Positions 10,996 to 21,630 of a DNA stretch of 47,805 nucleotides are shown here, piece after piece (the first letter of the stretch is position 1; the number at the start of each line of letters is the position of its first letter). The translations under genes were made by a program, and so were the position numbers. Origin of the DNA: Patescibacteria group bacterium UBA6164 (GTDB taxonomy: Bacteria; Patescibacteriota; Gracilibacteria; BD1-5; UBA6164); assembly GCA_002422305.1 (NCBI GenBank), contig DIUG01000019.1:26739-74543 (forward strand). Direction: 5' to 3'. Below the pieces are notes generated by a model that saw only the letters and a list, made by a program, of their open reading frames with translations, ran no database searches and had not been told where the DNA came from.

Positions 10996-12408
10996 TTTAT
11001 GAACATTAAGCTTACGAAGGGCTTTGAAGAGTTGGTTTTCCACTATTCAAAGCCTTTTGTTGTTGTCAATTACGAGTTCGACGACCATATAATTGATAAC
11101 TCTCAACTTTTTCTCATAACTGTAGCTTTTCCGCTTGTCATAGAGCTCAACCAAAAGTTCGACGGTATTGTCTAAATTAGTTAAAAGAACATCATCTTTT
11201 TGATCTAATTTATTTAATTCTTCATTTATATCCATTAATTCATTAACAATAGAATTTTTAGAATCATTTAATTCCTCACTACTTATCTCCCCCATAGATC
11301 TCATTTTAATTAATGAGGTCTTTTCATTTTGTAATTTTTTAGATCTTTTTTCTAAACCAAGTCTTGTTTTTTGAGTTTTTTCAATTTCCTCTAAATGATA
11401 TTCTTTGATTCATTCTTTTACTTCTTGCTTATATTCATCAGGAATACGATATAGGTGTAAATTTTCATCAAACACCTTTACTATTTCTTTTTGATTATAC
11501 CACAAGTTTTGTTTTAGATCTCAATGTAAATGAAAATAAACATACTTTTTCTTACATAGTGATACTGTTAATTTTTTACCACTTTCTTTATGAAAAACTT
11601 TTCATTTAAGAGGAGATAAATCCCTATCGTATATGTAAGTAACCCCTCTTGATATTTTGTTAACTTTCTCCCATAATTCTCTAGATATTAAAGCTTGATG
11701 TTTTCATTCATATAATTCTCCAGCATATTCTATAACTCAATAATAAAAAGGATTTTTAACCATTCTTTCCATTACTGTTTTTGTAACTTTTCATCATTTC
11801 CTAGTTCTGAAACCTTCTTCGAATAAAATATCTACAATTTTTCTTAAAGGTACATTATCAGACCTTAATTCAAAAATTCTTTGAATATAGTGCATATTTC
11901 AATCATCTACATCAGCTCATCTTGTAATTCTATTATTTACATATCATAAAGGTACAGGTCAAACAATTCATCATCATTTAATTTTTGTTTCAATTCATTC
12001 CATTACTTTTTTTCTAAGATCAACAATATATTGATTTGAAAATCAAAAATGAATTGAAAGCATTAAAACTTGATCTCAAGTAAAAATTCACTCTTTACAG
12101 TGAATTTGTTTAATTTTTCAACATTGTGCATACCACTTTAAAGTTCATTCATCAACAGCATTTCTAGTAAGTCTATCTAAATGCTGAGTAATGATTATAT
12201 CAGCTGTTCATTTTTCAAACATCATAATCATTTTATTGAATCATTCTCTTCAAGGTTGTTTTGCACTTTTTGCTTCCAAAATAGTTTCAACTACTGTATA
12301 TTTATTTAATTTACAGTAATCAAGACACCATGAAAGCTGAGTATCAATAGATTGAACTTGCATATCATCTCTATCAGTTGATTTTCTACAATAAATTACT
12401 ACTTTCAT
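10954..12408 (-). CDS. Large serine recombinase (phage integrase) reading into tRNA-Lys
   Basis: 484 aa. Predicted site-specific integrase of the prophage. The N-terminal resolvase domain has VVIYCRKSTDRDDMQ with catalytic Ser10 and HLDRLTRN. A recombinase domain follows with GPVPLGYVNNR and NPFYYGVIEYAGELYEGKH, then a zinc-ribbon-like segment (GKKLTVSLCKKKYVYFHLHG) and a long coiled coil near the C-terminus. The first stop in frame is TAA at 10954-10956, inside the tRNA anticodon arm, so about 20 residues are antisense to the tRNA. The C-terminus would thus depend on the integration state. It starts 1 nt after the stop of the ImmA-like gene, forming a lysogeny operon. Confidence 0.9.
11020..11058 (+). 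terminator. Hairpin after tRNA-Lys
   Basis: GGCTTTGAA (11020-11028) pairs with TTCAAAGCC (11046-11054) and TTTT follows. It would end tRNA transcription and lies inside the recombinase 3' end on the other strand. The dyad could instead be part of the serine recombinase attachment site. Confidence 0.6.
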
Positions 12409-12409
12409 A

Positions 12410-12820
12410 TTATAAATAGATATGTTTTAATTTTTTTATTACAATAGATTCTGGAACTACTAAACACTGAGCAATAGTAGGTATGTTCTCATACTCTTTC
12501 CACAAATCCTTTACTTGCTCTGTAGGACATAAAAGATCCATAGCAAAAGTATCTGCTTTCTTTTCTTTATAATCAGTACATGCAAAAACACCAGTAGATG
12601 CTCAAATCTCTCCATCAATATAATGACCTAATTCGTGAGCAATAGTAAATCTTTGCTCTGCTAAACTTAGATTATTATTTATTACAATAGTTTTTCATGA
12701 AAATAGTCAGTTGATATTTTCAAAAGAAAAATATTCTATATTTAATCAAACTTTTGATACAATAGATTCAATGTCAACAGGTATCTCAAAGTTGTTATAT
12801 TCATTTAGAAATCCTCTCAT
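12410..12820 (-). CDS. ImmA/IrrE-type metallopeptidase
   Basis: 136 aa. The zinc motif FTIAHELGHYIDGE (HELGH at 62-66) and the downstream KKADTFAMDLLCP are the hallmarks of the ImmA/IrrE family. In the Bacillus element ICEBs1, ImmA cleaves the repressor ImmR to switch on the element. Here it sits between the XRE repressor gene and the integrase, the same logic. The ATG at 12820 is chosen because the conserved region begins shortly after. The frame is open further up to a TTG at about 12871, which would overlap nothing and cannot be excluded. Confidence 0.85.
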
Positions 12821-12891
12821 AAAAGAAATTTTTAATGCATTTAAAAATAGTGTTCTAAAATAACACCTCAATCCTAGATTTTAAGCAAGTA

Positions 12892-13347
12892 TTACTTGTC
12901 TAATATATCTTTTAGAAATTTAGTGTTTCATTGTTCAATTTTATACTTAGCATACGACATTATATCATTTAAAACAGCTTCATCTTGTGTCCCAAATTCT
13001 CTTGAAAGAGCCAGTTTAAGATCAGCTAGACTAAGATTTTTTAAAACATCTATTGGATCAGATATTGTATCTCAAGTTGTCACTTCATATTCATATTTTT
13101 TAGCTTTTTTAAACATCTCCTCAAATTCCTTTTCTGTAATTCAGATAGTTAAAGCCATTTTTTTATAAATATCTAAATTTGATGTATTTCTCTTTCCATT
13201 TAATAAATCACTAATATAAGGTTGAGATTTATCTAGCTGTTCAGCTAATGACATGACAGTTTTTCATCTTTCTTCAAGCTCTCTATATATTTGATTCCCT
13301 AAATATTTACAGATAGCATCAACATTAACAATTTTTTCTTTAAACAT
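12892..13347 (-). CDS. Phage repressor, XRE-type HTH
   Basis: 151 aa. The N-terminal HTH is visible in MSLAEQLDKSQPYISDLLNGKR (about 32-54), a cro/C1-type fold with the second helix QPYISDLL. The C-terminal half is a helical region rich in Lys and Glu, likely for dimerisation or recognition by the ImmA-like protease encoded downstream. Predicted to repress the rightward early promoter at about 13.55 kb and possibly its own. The start is ATG at 13347 with a 250-bp regulatory gap upstream. That gap contains the dyads described below and no gene. Confidence 0.85.
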
Positions 13348-13550
13348 TTTTTATTTATTATAACTAATATCGGTAATATGATATATTTATTTACTTAAAA
13401 GTCAATACTTTTTTAATAAAAGCATTGCTTTAAGATATAAAAAAGTTATAAAATCATTTGCATTATACACAAATATGGTTATATTGATGTTACGGAAATG
13501 CCAATGTTCTTTAAAATAACCTGAATACAGACAATTAATATTTTTTTGAA

Positions 13551-13578
13551 TTTAACTATAACCTAATTAAGTTATACT
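13551..13578 (+). promoter_or_regulatory. Early rightward promoter with an overlapping dyad operator
   Basis: TTTAAC (13551) and TATACT (13573-13578) are 16 bp apart. The near-perfect palindrome ATAACCTAATTAAGTTAT (13558-13575) fills the spacer and enters the -10, as expected for a repressor site. A second short dyad, ATATC-N8-GATAT, lies near 13367-13384, close to the repressor start. Confidence 0.5.
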
Positions 13579-13596
13579 AGTAATAAATTTAAAAAG

Positions 13597-13752
13597 ATGA
13601 AAACTGAAGATAGAAAATGGAAGTGGATTAACTGTGCTTTTTATCTCGATGAACCTCTAGAAGAGAACGAGATAAGAAATGCTTTTAAAAATGAGTTTGT
13701 AAAAAGAGATCTATTAAGATTAATAGAAATTTTAAAACAACCTGATACTTAA
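13597..13752 (+). CDS. Small early phage protein, 51 aa
   Basis: First gene of the rightward early operon, starting 19 bp after the proposed -10. It encodes a charged protein with two Trp near the start (DRKWKWINCAF) and a helical Lys/Arg/Glu-rich C-terminus. No family recognised. It ends TAA at 13750. Confidence 0.6.
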   Translation: MKTEDRKWKWINCAFYLDEPLEENEIRNAFKNEFVKRDLLRLIEILKQPDT

Positions 13753-13771
13753 TACCACTTAACATTTATAT

Positions 13772-14008
13772 ATGAGATTAATTGACAAGAAAATTCAAGA
13801 TAAAACTTTAGTTGAATTACTCGCTAAAAAACTAAAGAAAAAACCTTATCTTATAAGATTCCACATTAGCAAATACACAAATCCTAGATGGAATACTAAA
13901 TGGGAACTCACTAAAGCACTAAATGAAATAGAGTGAAAAACCGAAAAGAATAAGTATAGCATTTTAGATTTATTTGGTAATGAAGAAAATATATGAGAAA
14001 AAGGTTAA
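13772..14008 (+). CDS. Small early phage protein, 78 aa
   Basis: Basic protein (LLAKKLKKKPYLIRFHISKY, then NPRWNTKWELTKAL) with three TGA-coded glycines in its last third. No family recognised; the composition fits a nucleic-acid-binding early protein. It overlaps the next small gene in another frame by 16 bp. Confidence 0.6.
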
Positions 14009-14148
14009 AAGAAGATCATTGCATCGTCTGGATACTAATATTGATAATACTAATTATCTGATTGGTATGACACTCTGATTACTGTGTTGAACAATTAGAG
14101 TATCAAGCTAATTTATATTGTAACAATTGACTATGCAACACACCATAA
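13993..14148 (+). CDS. Small phage membrane protein, 51 aa
   Basis: A basic N-terminus (MRKRLKEDH) is followed by one strong hydrophobic segment (IVWILILIILIIGLVG) and a C-terminal tail with four cysteines. It is predicted to have one membrane helix with a Cys-containing, probably external, tail. The role is unknown. Small early membrane proteins often act in superinfection exclusion, but nothing specific shows this. It overlaps both neighbours. Confidence 0.55.
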
Positions 14149-14363
14149 CAGTAGACCATGATAAATATGAGTCTATGAAAAGAGAACTTGAAGTTCTCAA
14201 AGCTATTGAAAATGATAAATTTTGCAGGTTTGTAGAATTTGTAGACAGACTTTCTGATTCTAGAGCTAAGGTAAATACTAAGTATTGCATTAATACCTTT
14301 ATTGAAATGGAATTAGAAAAGTATAGAGATTTACAATTTAAAATAGAACCATGAAAAATTTAG
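14133..14363 (+). CDS. Small early phage protein, 76 aa
   Basis: Starts MQHTITVDHDKYESMKREL and looks alpha-helical and charged. ATG at 14133 overlaps the end of the preceding membrane-protein gene, and the end overlaps the next start by 13 bp. One TGA codon (the Gly before KI) would truncate it by three residues in the standard code. No family recognised. Confidence 0.6.
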
Positions 14364-14515
14364 AGAAAAAAATAGAGCTTTTTAAAAAGCTTAGAAAAAT
14401 TTATTACGAACTTTCAAATGAAACTGAAATGAGTGATAAAGAATACTCAAAACTCCTAGAATTGTGAGATAAGATCATAACAATGGAAAATGAGTATGGA
14501 ATTACTGAGGAGTAA
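14351..14515 (+). CDS. Small early phage protein, 54 aa
   Basis: Charged helical protein starting MKNLEKKIELFKKLRKIYYEL, probably a short coiled coil. It overlaps the previous gene. A small GAGG...CCTC hairpin spans its stop codon (14509-14521). Function unknown. Confidence 0.55.
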
Positions 14516-14535
14516 ACCTCAATAAAAACAATTTT

Positions 14536-14646
14536 ATGTTAAATGCTAATTTTAAGGCTATGAAAAATGATTATAAGAAAAAGCCTCTTAAAAAAGAGAC
14601 TCTTCCGTGAGAACTAATCAACTTAAAAAAGTCAATTAGCACTTAA
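14536..14646 (+). CDS. Very small early phage protein, 36 aa
   Basis: Lys-rich peptide with one TGA-coded Gly in LPGELINLKKS, placed in the tightly packed early operon between the 54-aa gene and the recT-like gene. Length and content make the call uncertain. It may simply be leader RNA, because CCTCTT/AAGAG can pair within it. Confidence 0.4.
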
Positions 14647-14679
14647 CATCATACTAATTTATTTAATAAAATCAAACTT

Positions 14680-15495
14680 ATGAGTGATTTACAACTTTGG
14701 AAAGACCAAAATAAACTAGATGAGGTTAAGAAATTGTTTGCCCCAAAACTTACTGAAGATGAATTTAACACTTTTGTATGAATTGGGAAAGCAACTTCAT
14801 TAAATCCATTTTTAAGAGAAATATGGGCTGTAAAATATCAATGATTACCTGCGAGTATATTTATAGGTAGAGATTGATATAGAAAATCAGCTCAATCAAA
14901 TAAAGAATATGATTACCATACTGTAGATGCTGTATATTCAAATGATGTCTTTGAAGTAGAAAATTGAGAAGTAAAACATAAATATAGTATTACAAATAGA
15001 TGAGATTTAGCATGAGCATACTGTATAGTAAAAAGAAAATGAGCTTCAAAAACAATGTTTAACTTTGTAGATATAAAGGAATACAACACTAATCAAAGTG
15101 TATGGAAACAAAAACCAGCTACTATGATTAAAAAAGTTGCTGAAGCTCAATGATTAAGATGAACATTCCAGGAGTTATTTGCATGAACTTATGATGAAAG
15201 TGAAGAGATTCCAGTAAATCAAAATCAAGAATCTCCTGAAAAACCTTGAGTAAATAATGAAGATCAAGAAAAAAACTTCTGAGTGTATTATGATAAAATG
15301 ATGGCTGTAAAAAACGAAGATGAATTAAGAAAAGTTTTTATAGATCTAAACAAAGAAAGGAAAAAATTTAAGGATTATTTATCCGAAGATCAATTAAAAG
15401 AGCTTGTAGGTCTAAAAGATGAAATTAAGCAAAAAATAAATGAAAATATAGTTGATGCTGAAATCATACCTGAAGAACCTATTAAATCTAAATAA
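14680..15495 (+). CDS. bet: Bet/RecT-type single-strand annealing protein
   Basis: 271 aa. The opening block LTEDEFNTFVGIGKATSLNPFLREIWAVKY is the characteristic Bet (lambda Red beta) N-terminus; then ASIFIGRDGYRK, GAYCIVKRKG and KKVAEAQGLRGTFQELFAGTYDE. Such proteins coat ssDNA and anneal complementary strands during phage recombination and replication. The C-terminal 90 residues are acidic, helical and less conserved, and may contact partner proteins. It is followed 21 bp later by a RecB-like nuclease, making an annealase/exonuclease pair as in lambda Red. Confidence 0.9.
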
Positions 15496-15516
15496 TAATT
15501 CCTAACTATAAAAACC

Positions 15517-16566
15517 ATGTGAAAAATTAAAAGTTTAAGTTGGTCTAAGATAAATTCTTTTGAAACATCTAGATCACAGTTTATAAAAACATATTTTGAA
15601 GAAGAACCATTCTTCGAAACTAAAGAAATACTATTTTGAAAAATACTCTGAACTATTATAGAACTATGAAGTTTTGATGAAGATGAAATCATAAGAGCTA
15701 TATCAAAAGATAGAAACTGAGAGATTCAAGATGTTGAAGCTTGGAAAGTTAAAACATATAAAGAGATAATTTCTAGGATATCAGAAAACGAAGATTTTGT
15801 AGAAAAACTCCTAAACTTCCAATTTGATCTATTCCCAGTATATGAGCAAAAACTACAACAATTTATAGATTGAATTTGCTGTCTAGGATTTTTGGATAAC
15901 TGTCCTGATATAGTAAGTGATGGATTACATGAATTTAGAGAATTTAAAACCTGAAAAAAACCATGGAATCAGCAAAGAGCTGAAAATCACTGACAATTAT
16001 ATTTTTATGCAATCATGATAGAAGAACAGTCTTGAATATTACCTAAGAAAGCTTATCTTGATTGGCTAGAAACTGCTGAAGATGAAAATGGTAATATTAT
16101 ACCAACTTGAAATATTCATACATTTGAAGTAAACATAGATCCAAAGGAAGTTAAAAAATTAAGAAAAAGGATTCCAAAAATCTTCAAAGAAATGAATGAT
16201 GAGTATGAAAAATGGTTAGAATCTCAGGAATGACAACTTGAAATAGATACTTCAAAAATGAAAGAGTATGCTGAACTTGAAAGACAAAAGAAAAATATTC
16301 TTGATAAACAAGCTATATTAAAAGATGAAATTGATAAAGAGATGAAAGATAAAAAAGTAGATACTTATAAACAAGAATGAATTGGAAGTTTTTACTATAT
16401 TCAAAAGAAAAAATGGGATTATCCTGAAGATATTATATCTAAAGAAGAAACTATTAATGAAAAGTTTAAAGAAGAGCTTCAAGAAGTTATTATATTAAAA
16501 CAAGAATTTGAGGAAAAAAATGAACCTGAGGTGTCATCCACTCTCAGTTTTAGGCTATGAAAATAG
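15517..16566 (+). CDS. RecB-like PD-(D/E)XK nuclease, partner of the annealing protein
   Basis: 349 aa. LSWSKINSFETSRSQFIKTYF at the N-terminus and HEFREFKTGKKPWN then GQLYFYAIMIEE are the PDDEXK_1 (Cas4/RecB-like) hallmarks: an E-x-K catalytic motif followed by a Q-x3-Y helix. Likely a 5'-3' dsDNA exonuclease feeding the Bet-like protein, the role of lambda Exo or RecE. A long helical stretch follows (about 215-300), then a C-terminal tail. The ATG at 15517 begins MGKIKSL, with Gly coded by TGA. It overlaps the next start by 10 bp. Confidence 0.82.
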
Positions 16567-16934
16567 GTACGAATGAGGAACTCATAGAATATCTAAAAAC
16601 TGCAAGAAAAAGGCTTTACAAAGTAAAAGCCTTTTCTCGTTCCCGTTCAATTCCTCAAAACTCTTATTTGCATTTAATATTTGAATTTATCGCTGACTAT
16701 TGAGATACATGACATACGGCTGAAGAATTAAAAGAAATTTTTAAAGCTAAGTTTTTGAGAAAGTATTCTTATAAATTTAAAACTAACTATATAAAACCAA
16801 CCAAAGAATTAGATAGTAAAGAGATGACTTCTTTTATTGAACAAATAAGAGTATGGGCTAGAGATTTCTTGAGTTTAGATATTCCTGATCCTGAAGAAAA
16901 AAGGATGCTCGAATATTACAATAACAAGATCTAA
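16557..16934 (+). CDS. NinB-like phage recombination protein (tentative)
   Basis: 125 aa. The sequence SRSRSIPQNSYLHLIFEFIA followed by TKELDSKEMTSFIEQIRVWA and IPDPEE matches the pattern of small phage proteins (QN motif; Ser/Thr-Lys-x-Leu; helix with IRxWA; IPxP) found beside annealing proteins and compared with NinB, an ssDNA-binding recombination factor. The assignment rests on pattern recall, so it is tentative. It overlaps the nuclease gene and precedes the replication protein by one base. Confidence 0.55.
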
Positions 16935-16935
16935 T

Positions 16936-17781
16936 ATGCTAAAAAATTGATATGCAATATGTGATAATGATTGGATTTTTGATAATAAAATAAAATCAGA
17001 GTTACCTTTGTTATTATATATATCGAGTTTAACTGCTGAAAAAGGTTATTGTTTTGCAGGTAACTTCCATCTAGCTTCCAAATTAAAAATACATGAAACG
17101 AGTGTAAGTAAAAAGATAAAAAAATTATCTAATTTATGATACATAAACTTAGAATATAAATATAGATGATGTGAGGTTATAGATAGAAAAATACGGTTAG
17201 CGAAAACACCAACCGTGGAATTGCAAAAATGCCAATCGACCATTAGCAAAAACACCAAAGATAATATTACAAGTATTAATAATACAAGTAATAATAACTC
17301 TAAAGAGTTACAAAAAAATGATGTAAGTTCTGAACTGAGTGAAATTTGAGATTATTGAGATACTGAAATTAATGCTGTTTTAACACTTTTATATAGATGA
17401 ATTTGAATAGATGATTTTAAAGAATCTAAAAAATGGCAAAGAATCTATTGAAAACACTTTGTAAATTTTATAAAAACAAAATGAAAAGAAGAGTTTATAA
17501 AAAGATTAAAGCTCATTTTAGATGATGATTTTAAAGTAAAAAATTGCAACAGTATTAAATATCTTTATTGAGAATTAAAAAGTTTTATTCATTCCCCAAT
17601 TGTTTGAATTAATAAAGAAAAAGTGATGATTGAAGATATGAGTACTGAATTAAATTCAGATCAAAAAAGAAAATTGAGAGAAATAGCTTGATGATGGAAA
17701 GAGAAAAACAAACATAAAGAACTTACTCCATGAATTTTAACAAATATGATTAATAGTGTTTTATGAAAAAAATATGACTAA
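16936..17781 (+). CDS. Phage replication initiation protein with winged-helix N-terminus
   Basis: 281 aa. The N-terminal about 90 residues form a winged helix: ELPLLLYISSLTAEKGYCFA then NFHLASKLKIHETSVSKKIK and SNLGYINLEY, a replisome-organiser type of domain that binds the phage origin. A low-complexity Asn/Ser/Thr linker (about 110-135) follows. The C-terminal domain (LTLLYRGIGIDDFKESKKW, then TPGILTNMI) is DnaD-like in layout and could load the host helicase. No helicase or polymerase is encoded nearby, so host enzymes must be used. Overlaps the next gene by 8 bp. Confidence 0.65.
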
Positions 17782-19120
17782 TACCAACTTAAAAAAAGAG
17801 TTTATTGAATTACAACTCACTGAGATTATTCCTTATGAGAATAATAACAAGATTCATACAGATAAAGATGTATGAGAAATCGTGAAATCTATACAAAAGG
17901 ATTGATACATAGCTCCGATTGTAGTAGATGAAAATAATATAATCTTAGCATGACACGGAAGAGCTCTAGCACTTGAAAAAATTTGAATACAAAAGATAGA
18001 AGTAGTTAGAGTCTTTTGATTAAGTGAAGAGCAAAAAAAGGATTATAGGATTAGAGATAATACAACAAATTTACTAGCTGATTTTAATATTGAAAATCTT
18101 AAAATTGAGTTAGCGAGTTTATGAGATTTTTCTATTGATTTGATAGATCATCTAGATTTTGATTTGAATTTTAATTTATTTGAATCTGAGGATTATAATG
18201 AAAATATTGAAGATGAAGTTCCATTTATTGATGAAACAAAAATCATAGTAAAGCTTTGAGATATATTTCAACTTTGAGAACATAGACTTATGTGCTGAGA
18301 TTCTACAAAGATTGATGATGTTAAAAAACTTATGAATCAAGAACTTGCATCGATGATATTCACTGATCCCCCTTATAATGTAAATTATAAATGACAATGA
18401 AAAATCACATGAACCAATAGAAAAATTGAGAATGATAACATGAGTGATGAGAACTTTCTAGATTTTCTAAATGATACTTTTGATGTTTACAAACAAATTT
18501 GCATAAAGGAAGCTTGAGTCTATGTCTTCCATTCCACTTCCACAGCTTCTATCTTCGAAAAAGCACTAAAACATAATTGATTTGATATAAAAAATCAACT
18601 TATATGGAATAAGCCAAGCTCAGCACTTTGATGGTGAGATTACAGATGGAAACATGAACCATTTTTTTATTGCTCTGTAAAATGAAGTAAAACAAATTTT
18701 TATTGAGATAGAACTCATTCAACTGTAATTGAAACCTTAGAATGAAAAACAGATAAAGAGCTTTTAAATATTTTAAAAAGAGCTCGTGATGCTGAAGCTG
18801 AATGAAAAGTAACAATTTGGAGTATGAGAAGAGCAAATGTAAATGAATATGTACATCCTACTCAAAAACCAGTTGAGCTGATAGAATATGCTTTGAATAA
18901 TTCTAGTAAAATTTGAGATAATGTTGTTGATTTGTTTTGATGAAGTGGATCTACTCTTGTAGCTTGTGAAAAAAGAAAAAGAACTTGCTATACAATGGAG
19001 TTAGATACTGTATTTGTTCAAACTATAATCAAAAGATATCATGAAGTGACAAACTGAAAAAAGAAAATTCTATCTCTCACAAGAGATTTAGATATTAACA
19101 ATATTTTAAATGAGTACTAA
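17774..19120 (+). CDS. ParB-like domain fused to a DNA methyltransferase
   Basis: 448 aa. The N-terminal ParB/sulfiredoxin-like domain reads IELQLTEIIPYENNNKIHTD, GYIAPIVVDENNIILAGHGR and EVVRVFGLSEEQKKDYRIRDN. The C-terminal methyltransferase has TDPPYNVNY (Asp198, amino-MTase motif IV), HPTQKP and DLFGGSGSTLVACEK (motif I, after motif IV, a beta-class order). It methylates adenine N6 or cytosine N4; target unknown. Such ParB-MTase fusions are common phage orphan methylases and may protect phage DNA against host restriction. Overlaps the terminase small subunit start. Confidence 0.9.
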
Positions 19121-19613
19121 AAAGCTCAAGAAAAAACTCTCTCAAGTTACCTTAAAACAAAAAGAATCAGTAGTAGAAGATATTTCAAAGAATTTACCTG
19201 CAGAAGAAGAAAAAAATCTAAATAAATGAATGTGAAGACCTCCAATTATGACAGATATGACTCTCCAAAAACTCAAGCTATGTTTTGCAGTAGGTATGAC
19301 AGACGAACAAGCCTGTTACTTTAGCCAAATATCTACCAGTAAATTATACCAACATCAGCAAGAATATCCTGACTTTTTGGAGGAAAAAGAGATGCTTAAA
19401 AATAGTATTTCTCTACAGGCTAGATTGAATATTTGAGCTAATATAAAAAAATGAGATTCTGCTGATTCTAAATGGTGGCTTACCATGAGAGATAAAGATT
19501 TTACAAACAAACTTCAACTTCAATGATGAAGTCCACTTACCTTATCTGATGAAGATAAAGTTATTTATGAAAAAATATTAAAAAATAATATTAGTTGAGA
19601 TGAAAAGAAATAA
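19110..19613 (+). CDS. terS: Terminase small subunit-like protein
   Basis: 167 aa, directly before and overlapping terL, the usual place. A basic N-terminus with GMGRPPIMTDMTLQKLKLCFAVGMTDEQACYFSQISTS (read in parts) shows an HTH typical of TerS DNA-binding domains. The middle SISLQARLNIGANIKKGDSADSKWWL resembles terminase-associated helical regions. It should recognise the packaging site and regulate TerL. Confidence 0.75.
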
Positions 19614-21075
19614 AGAATTACTACATTATCTTTTCATAAATCTTGATAAAACATTTTTGAGAAAGGAATATTTTAAAAATGATTTTCTTTCTTTTTGTCT
19701 GTATTATTTCCCAAATGAGTTTACACATCCGTTAGCTTTGTTTCATCATGAATACATTGATGATTTACAAGCTATGAAAAACATATTTTTTGTTTGATTT
19801 AGAGAATGTGCAAAAACAATGTTTTTAACTTATTATTATATTTACTGTATAGTTTATAATAAAAAGAAATACATAATGCACTACAACTCAGAAATAGAAC
19901 AAGCTAAATCAATACTCCTTGATTTGATAATTATACTTCAAACCAATGAGTTATTGATACACGATTTTTGACATCTATACATTCCACCCGAATGAAGAAA
20001 GCAAAATGAACCAACGAAAAAAACTATTTGAGAATTTATGATTGATTGAAATATAAAAGTTCAGGCAATGAGTATCTGAAAAAGTCCTAGATGAAAGAAA
20101 TTTCTCTGAAGAGATTGAAGAACTCATAGACCTGACCTTGTTTGATTTGATGATATAGATACTCATAAAAATACTAAAAATCCTGATCTGATAGAATCAG
20201 ATATAAGATTTTTAACTTGAGAAGTGTTTGGTTGATTAAATGCTTTTGCTCAAAAGATATTTTTATGAAATGTTATTAATGAAGATGGTAGAGTTCCTAG
20301 ACTTAAAAAGTTTTTTGAGTGAAATAAAGATTTTAAAATATTTTGGATTCCAATCAGAATACAATGAAAAATAACTTGGGATAGATTTGTTGCTACTGAT
20401 GAAGAAGCAATGAAAAAAAATAAATGAATAACTGATGATGCTTATAAGTTTATATCACTTCAAACTAAAAGAAGAGATGGTTCAATTTGATATAATCAAA
20501 ACTTTAATTTGATAGCATATAAAAACTGACAAAGGATTATTAAAAAATCAGATATTAGATATTTTTATACTCTTCCAAAAGTTTATAGAGTTGTATTCTG
20601 AATAGATCCAGCTTTCTCTGAAAAAACTTGAACTGATGCAATGTGATTAACAATAACAGCTCAAGAAAAATATGCCTGAGAAATACATAAATATATTTTA
20701 GAATCAATAGCTTTTGAAGATGAAGAAAAGGATGAAGATAGATTCTGCAATAAAGTTGTAGATTTATACCAAAAATATAAGTGTAGTTTGATTTATATAG
20801 AACAAAATAATGGATGACTAATACTTGCTAGAATGCTTAAAAAAAGATGATTAGCAGTAATAGTGTTAAACTCAGAAAAGGATAAGGTTACAAGACTTAG
20901 AGAATATCAGTGAGAATTTGAAAGATGACTTATAAAATTTAACTCTGATGATAGTAAAGTATCTAAGTTAGAGAATCAATTACTGGCATTTCCGAATGAT
21001 GAACATGATGATCTGGTTGATAGTATGGTTTTTAGTTTCAAACCATTTTCATGATGAGAAATTAGAACTTTTTAA
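19600..21075 (+). CDS. terL: Terminase large subunit
   Basis: 491 aa. This is the DNA packaging motor and headful nuclease. The ATPase domain has the variant Walker A GFRECAKTMFL (Lys72) and the Walker B region DLVGFDDIDTHK. The RNase H-like nuclease domain has VFGIDPAFSEKTG, IYIEQNNGG and DEHDDLVDSM. The start ATG at 19600 overlaps the small-subunit gene by 14 bp. In the standard code it would fall into many pieces. It is a good marker for placing the phage in a tree. Confidence 0.92.
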
Positions 21076-21084
21076 TTTTAATCT

Positions 21085-21564
21085 ATGAGTTTATTACAAG
21101 AAAAAATAGTCGAGTTTATGAGTAATAATACTATAAATAAACTGAGATTAGAAACCTGAATATGATGTAAAGCAATTTACTCATTAAAGAATTGATATAA
21201 AAATAAAAAGTATACCAAACAAACTCTTGATACTTTGTATGATTATTTTGACATAAAACAAGATGAATTTTATAATGAGAATCTGAAAAAATGGTTAAAG
21301 AGTGATGAAAGTATACTTTGAAATTTATTCAAGAAAAAAAGAGAAAGCAAATGACTTTCAAAAAAAGAAGTTGCTAAGATTATAAAATGAACTGAAAGAG
21401 AAATAACAAGAATAGAATCTTGAGATGTTGCTCCAAAGTTTAATTCATACTACCTAAGAGAACTTTTAAAGTTATATGATTTTAGTGAAAGTGAATCAAA
21501 CCAAATAAGATGGTATGTAGCAAGTCTGCATGATATCATTGAACTAAACAGGAATATAAAATAA
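21085..21564 (+). CDS. HTH protein between terminase and portal
   Basis: 159 aa with two parts. The N-terminal half (LRLETGIGCKAIYSLKNG and YTKQTLDTLYDYFDI) looks like a degenerate HTH, and the C-terminal half has a clear XRE-type HTH, KKRESKGLSKKEVAKI then GTEREITRIESGD. Possibly a transcription factor for late genes, as the first conserved intergenic element follows at once after its stop. That role is inference. Confidence 0.65.
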
Positions 21565-21620
21565 AAGACCTTGAGGGGAAAGGTAAAGACTAGATACTAA
21601 TGCTAGTCTTTATTTTTTTG
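21563..21620 (+). repeat. Conserved intergenic element, copy 1 (before portal)
   Basis: AAAAGACCTTGAGGGGAAA directly after a stop codon, then the stem AAAGACTAG (21585-21593)/CTAGTCTTT (21603-21611) and a T-run. The portal ATG is 68 nt after the element start. Six such elements occur in this window. Confidence 0.85.
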
Positions 21621-21630
21621 TATCAAAATT

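Noticed and set aside
11047..11304. Separate small gene for an 85-aa coiled-coil protein
   Set aside because: It is the C-terminal coiled coil of the serine recombinase in the same frame, split only if TGA is read as stop.
12821..12891. N-terminal extension of the ImmA-like protein from TTG near 12871
   Set aside because: The frame is open, but the ATG at 12820 lies just before the conserved region and gives a usual length; the extension has no recognised motif.
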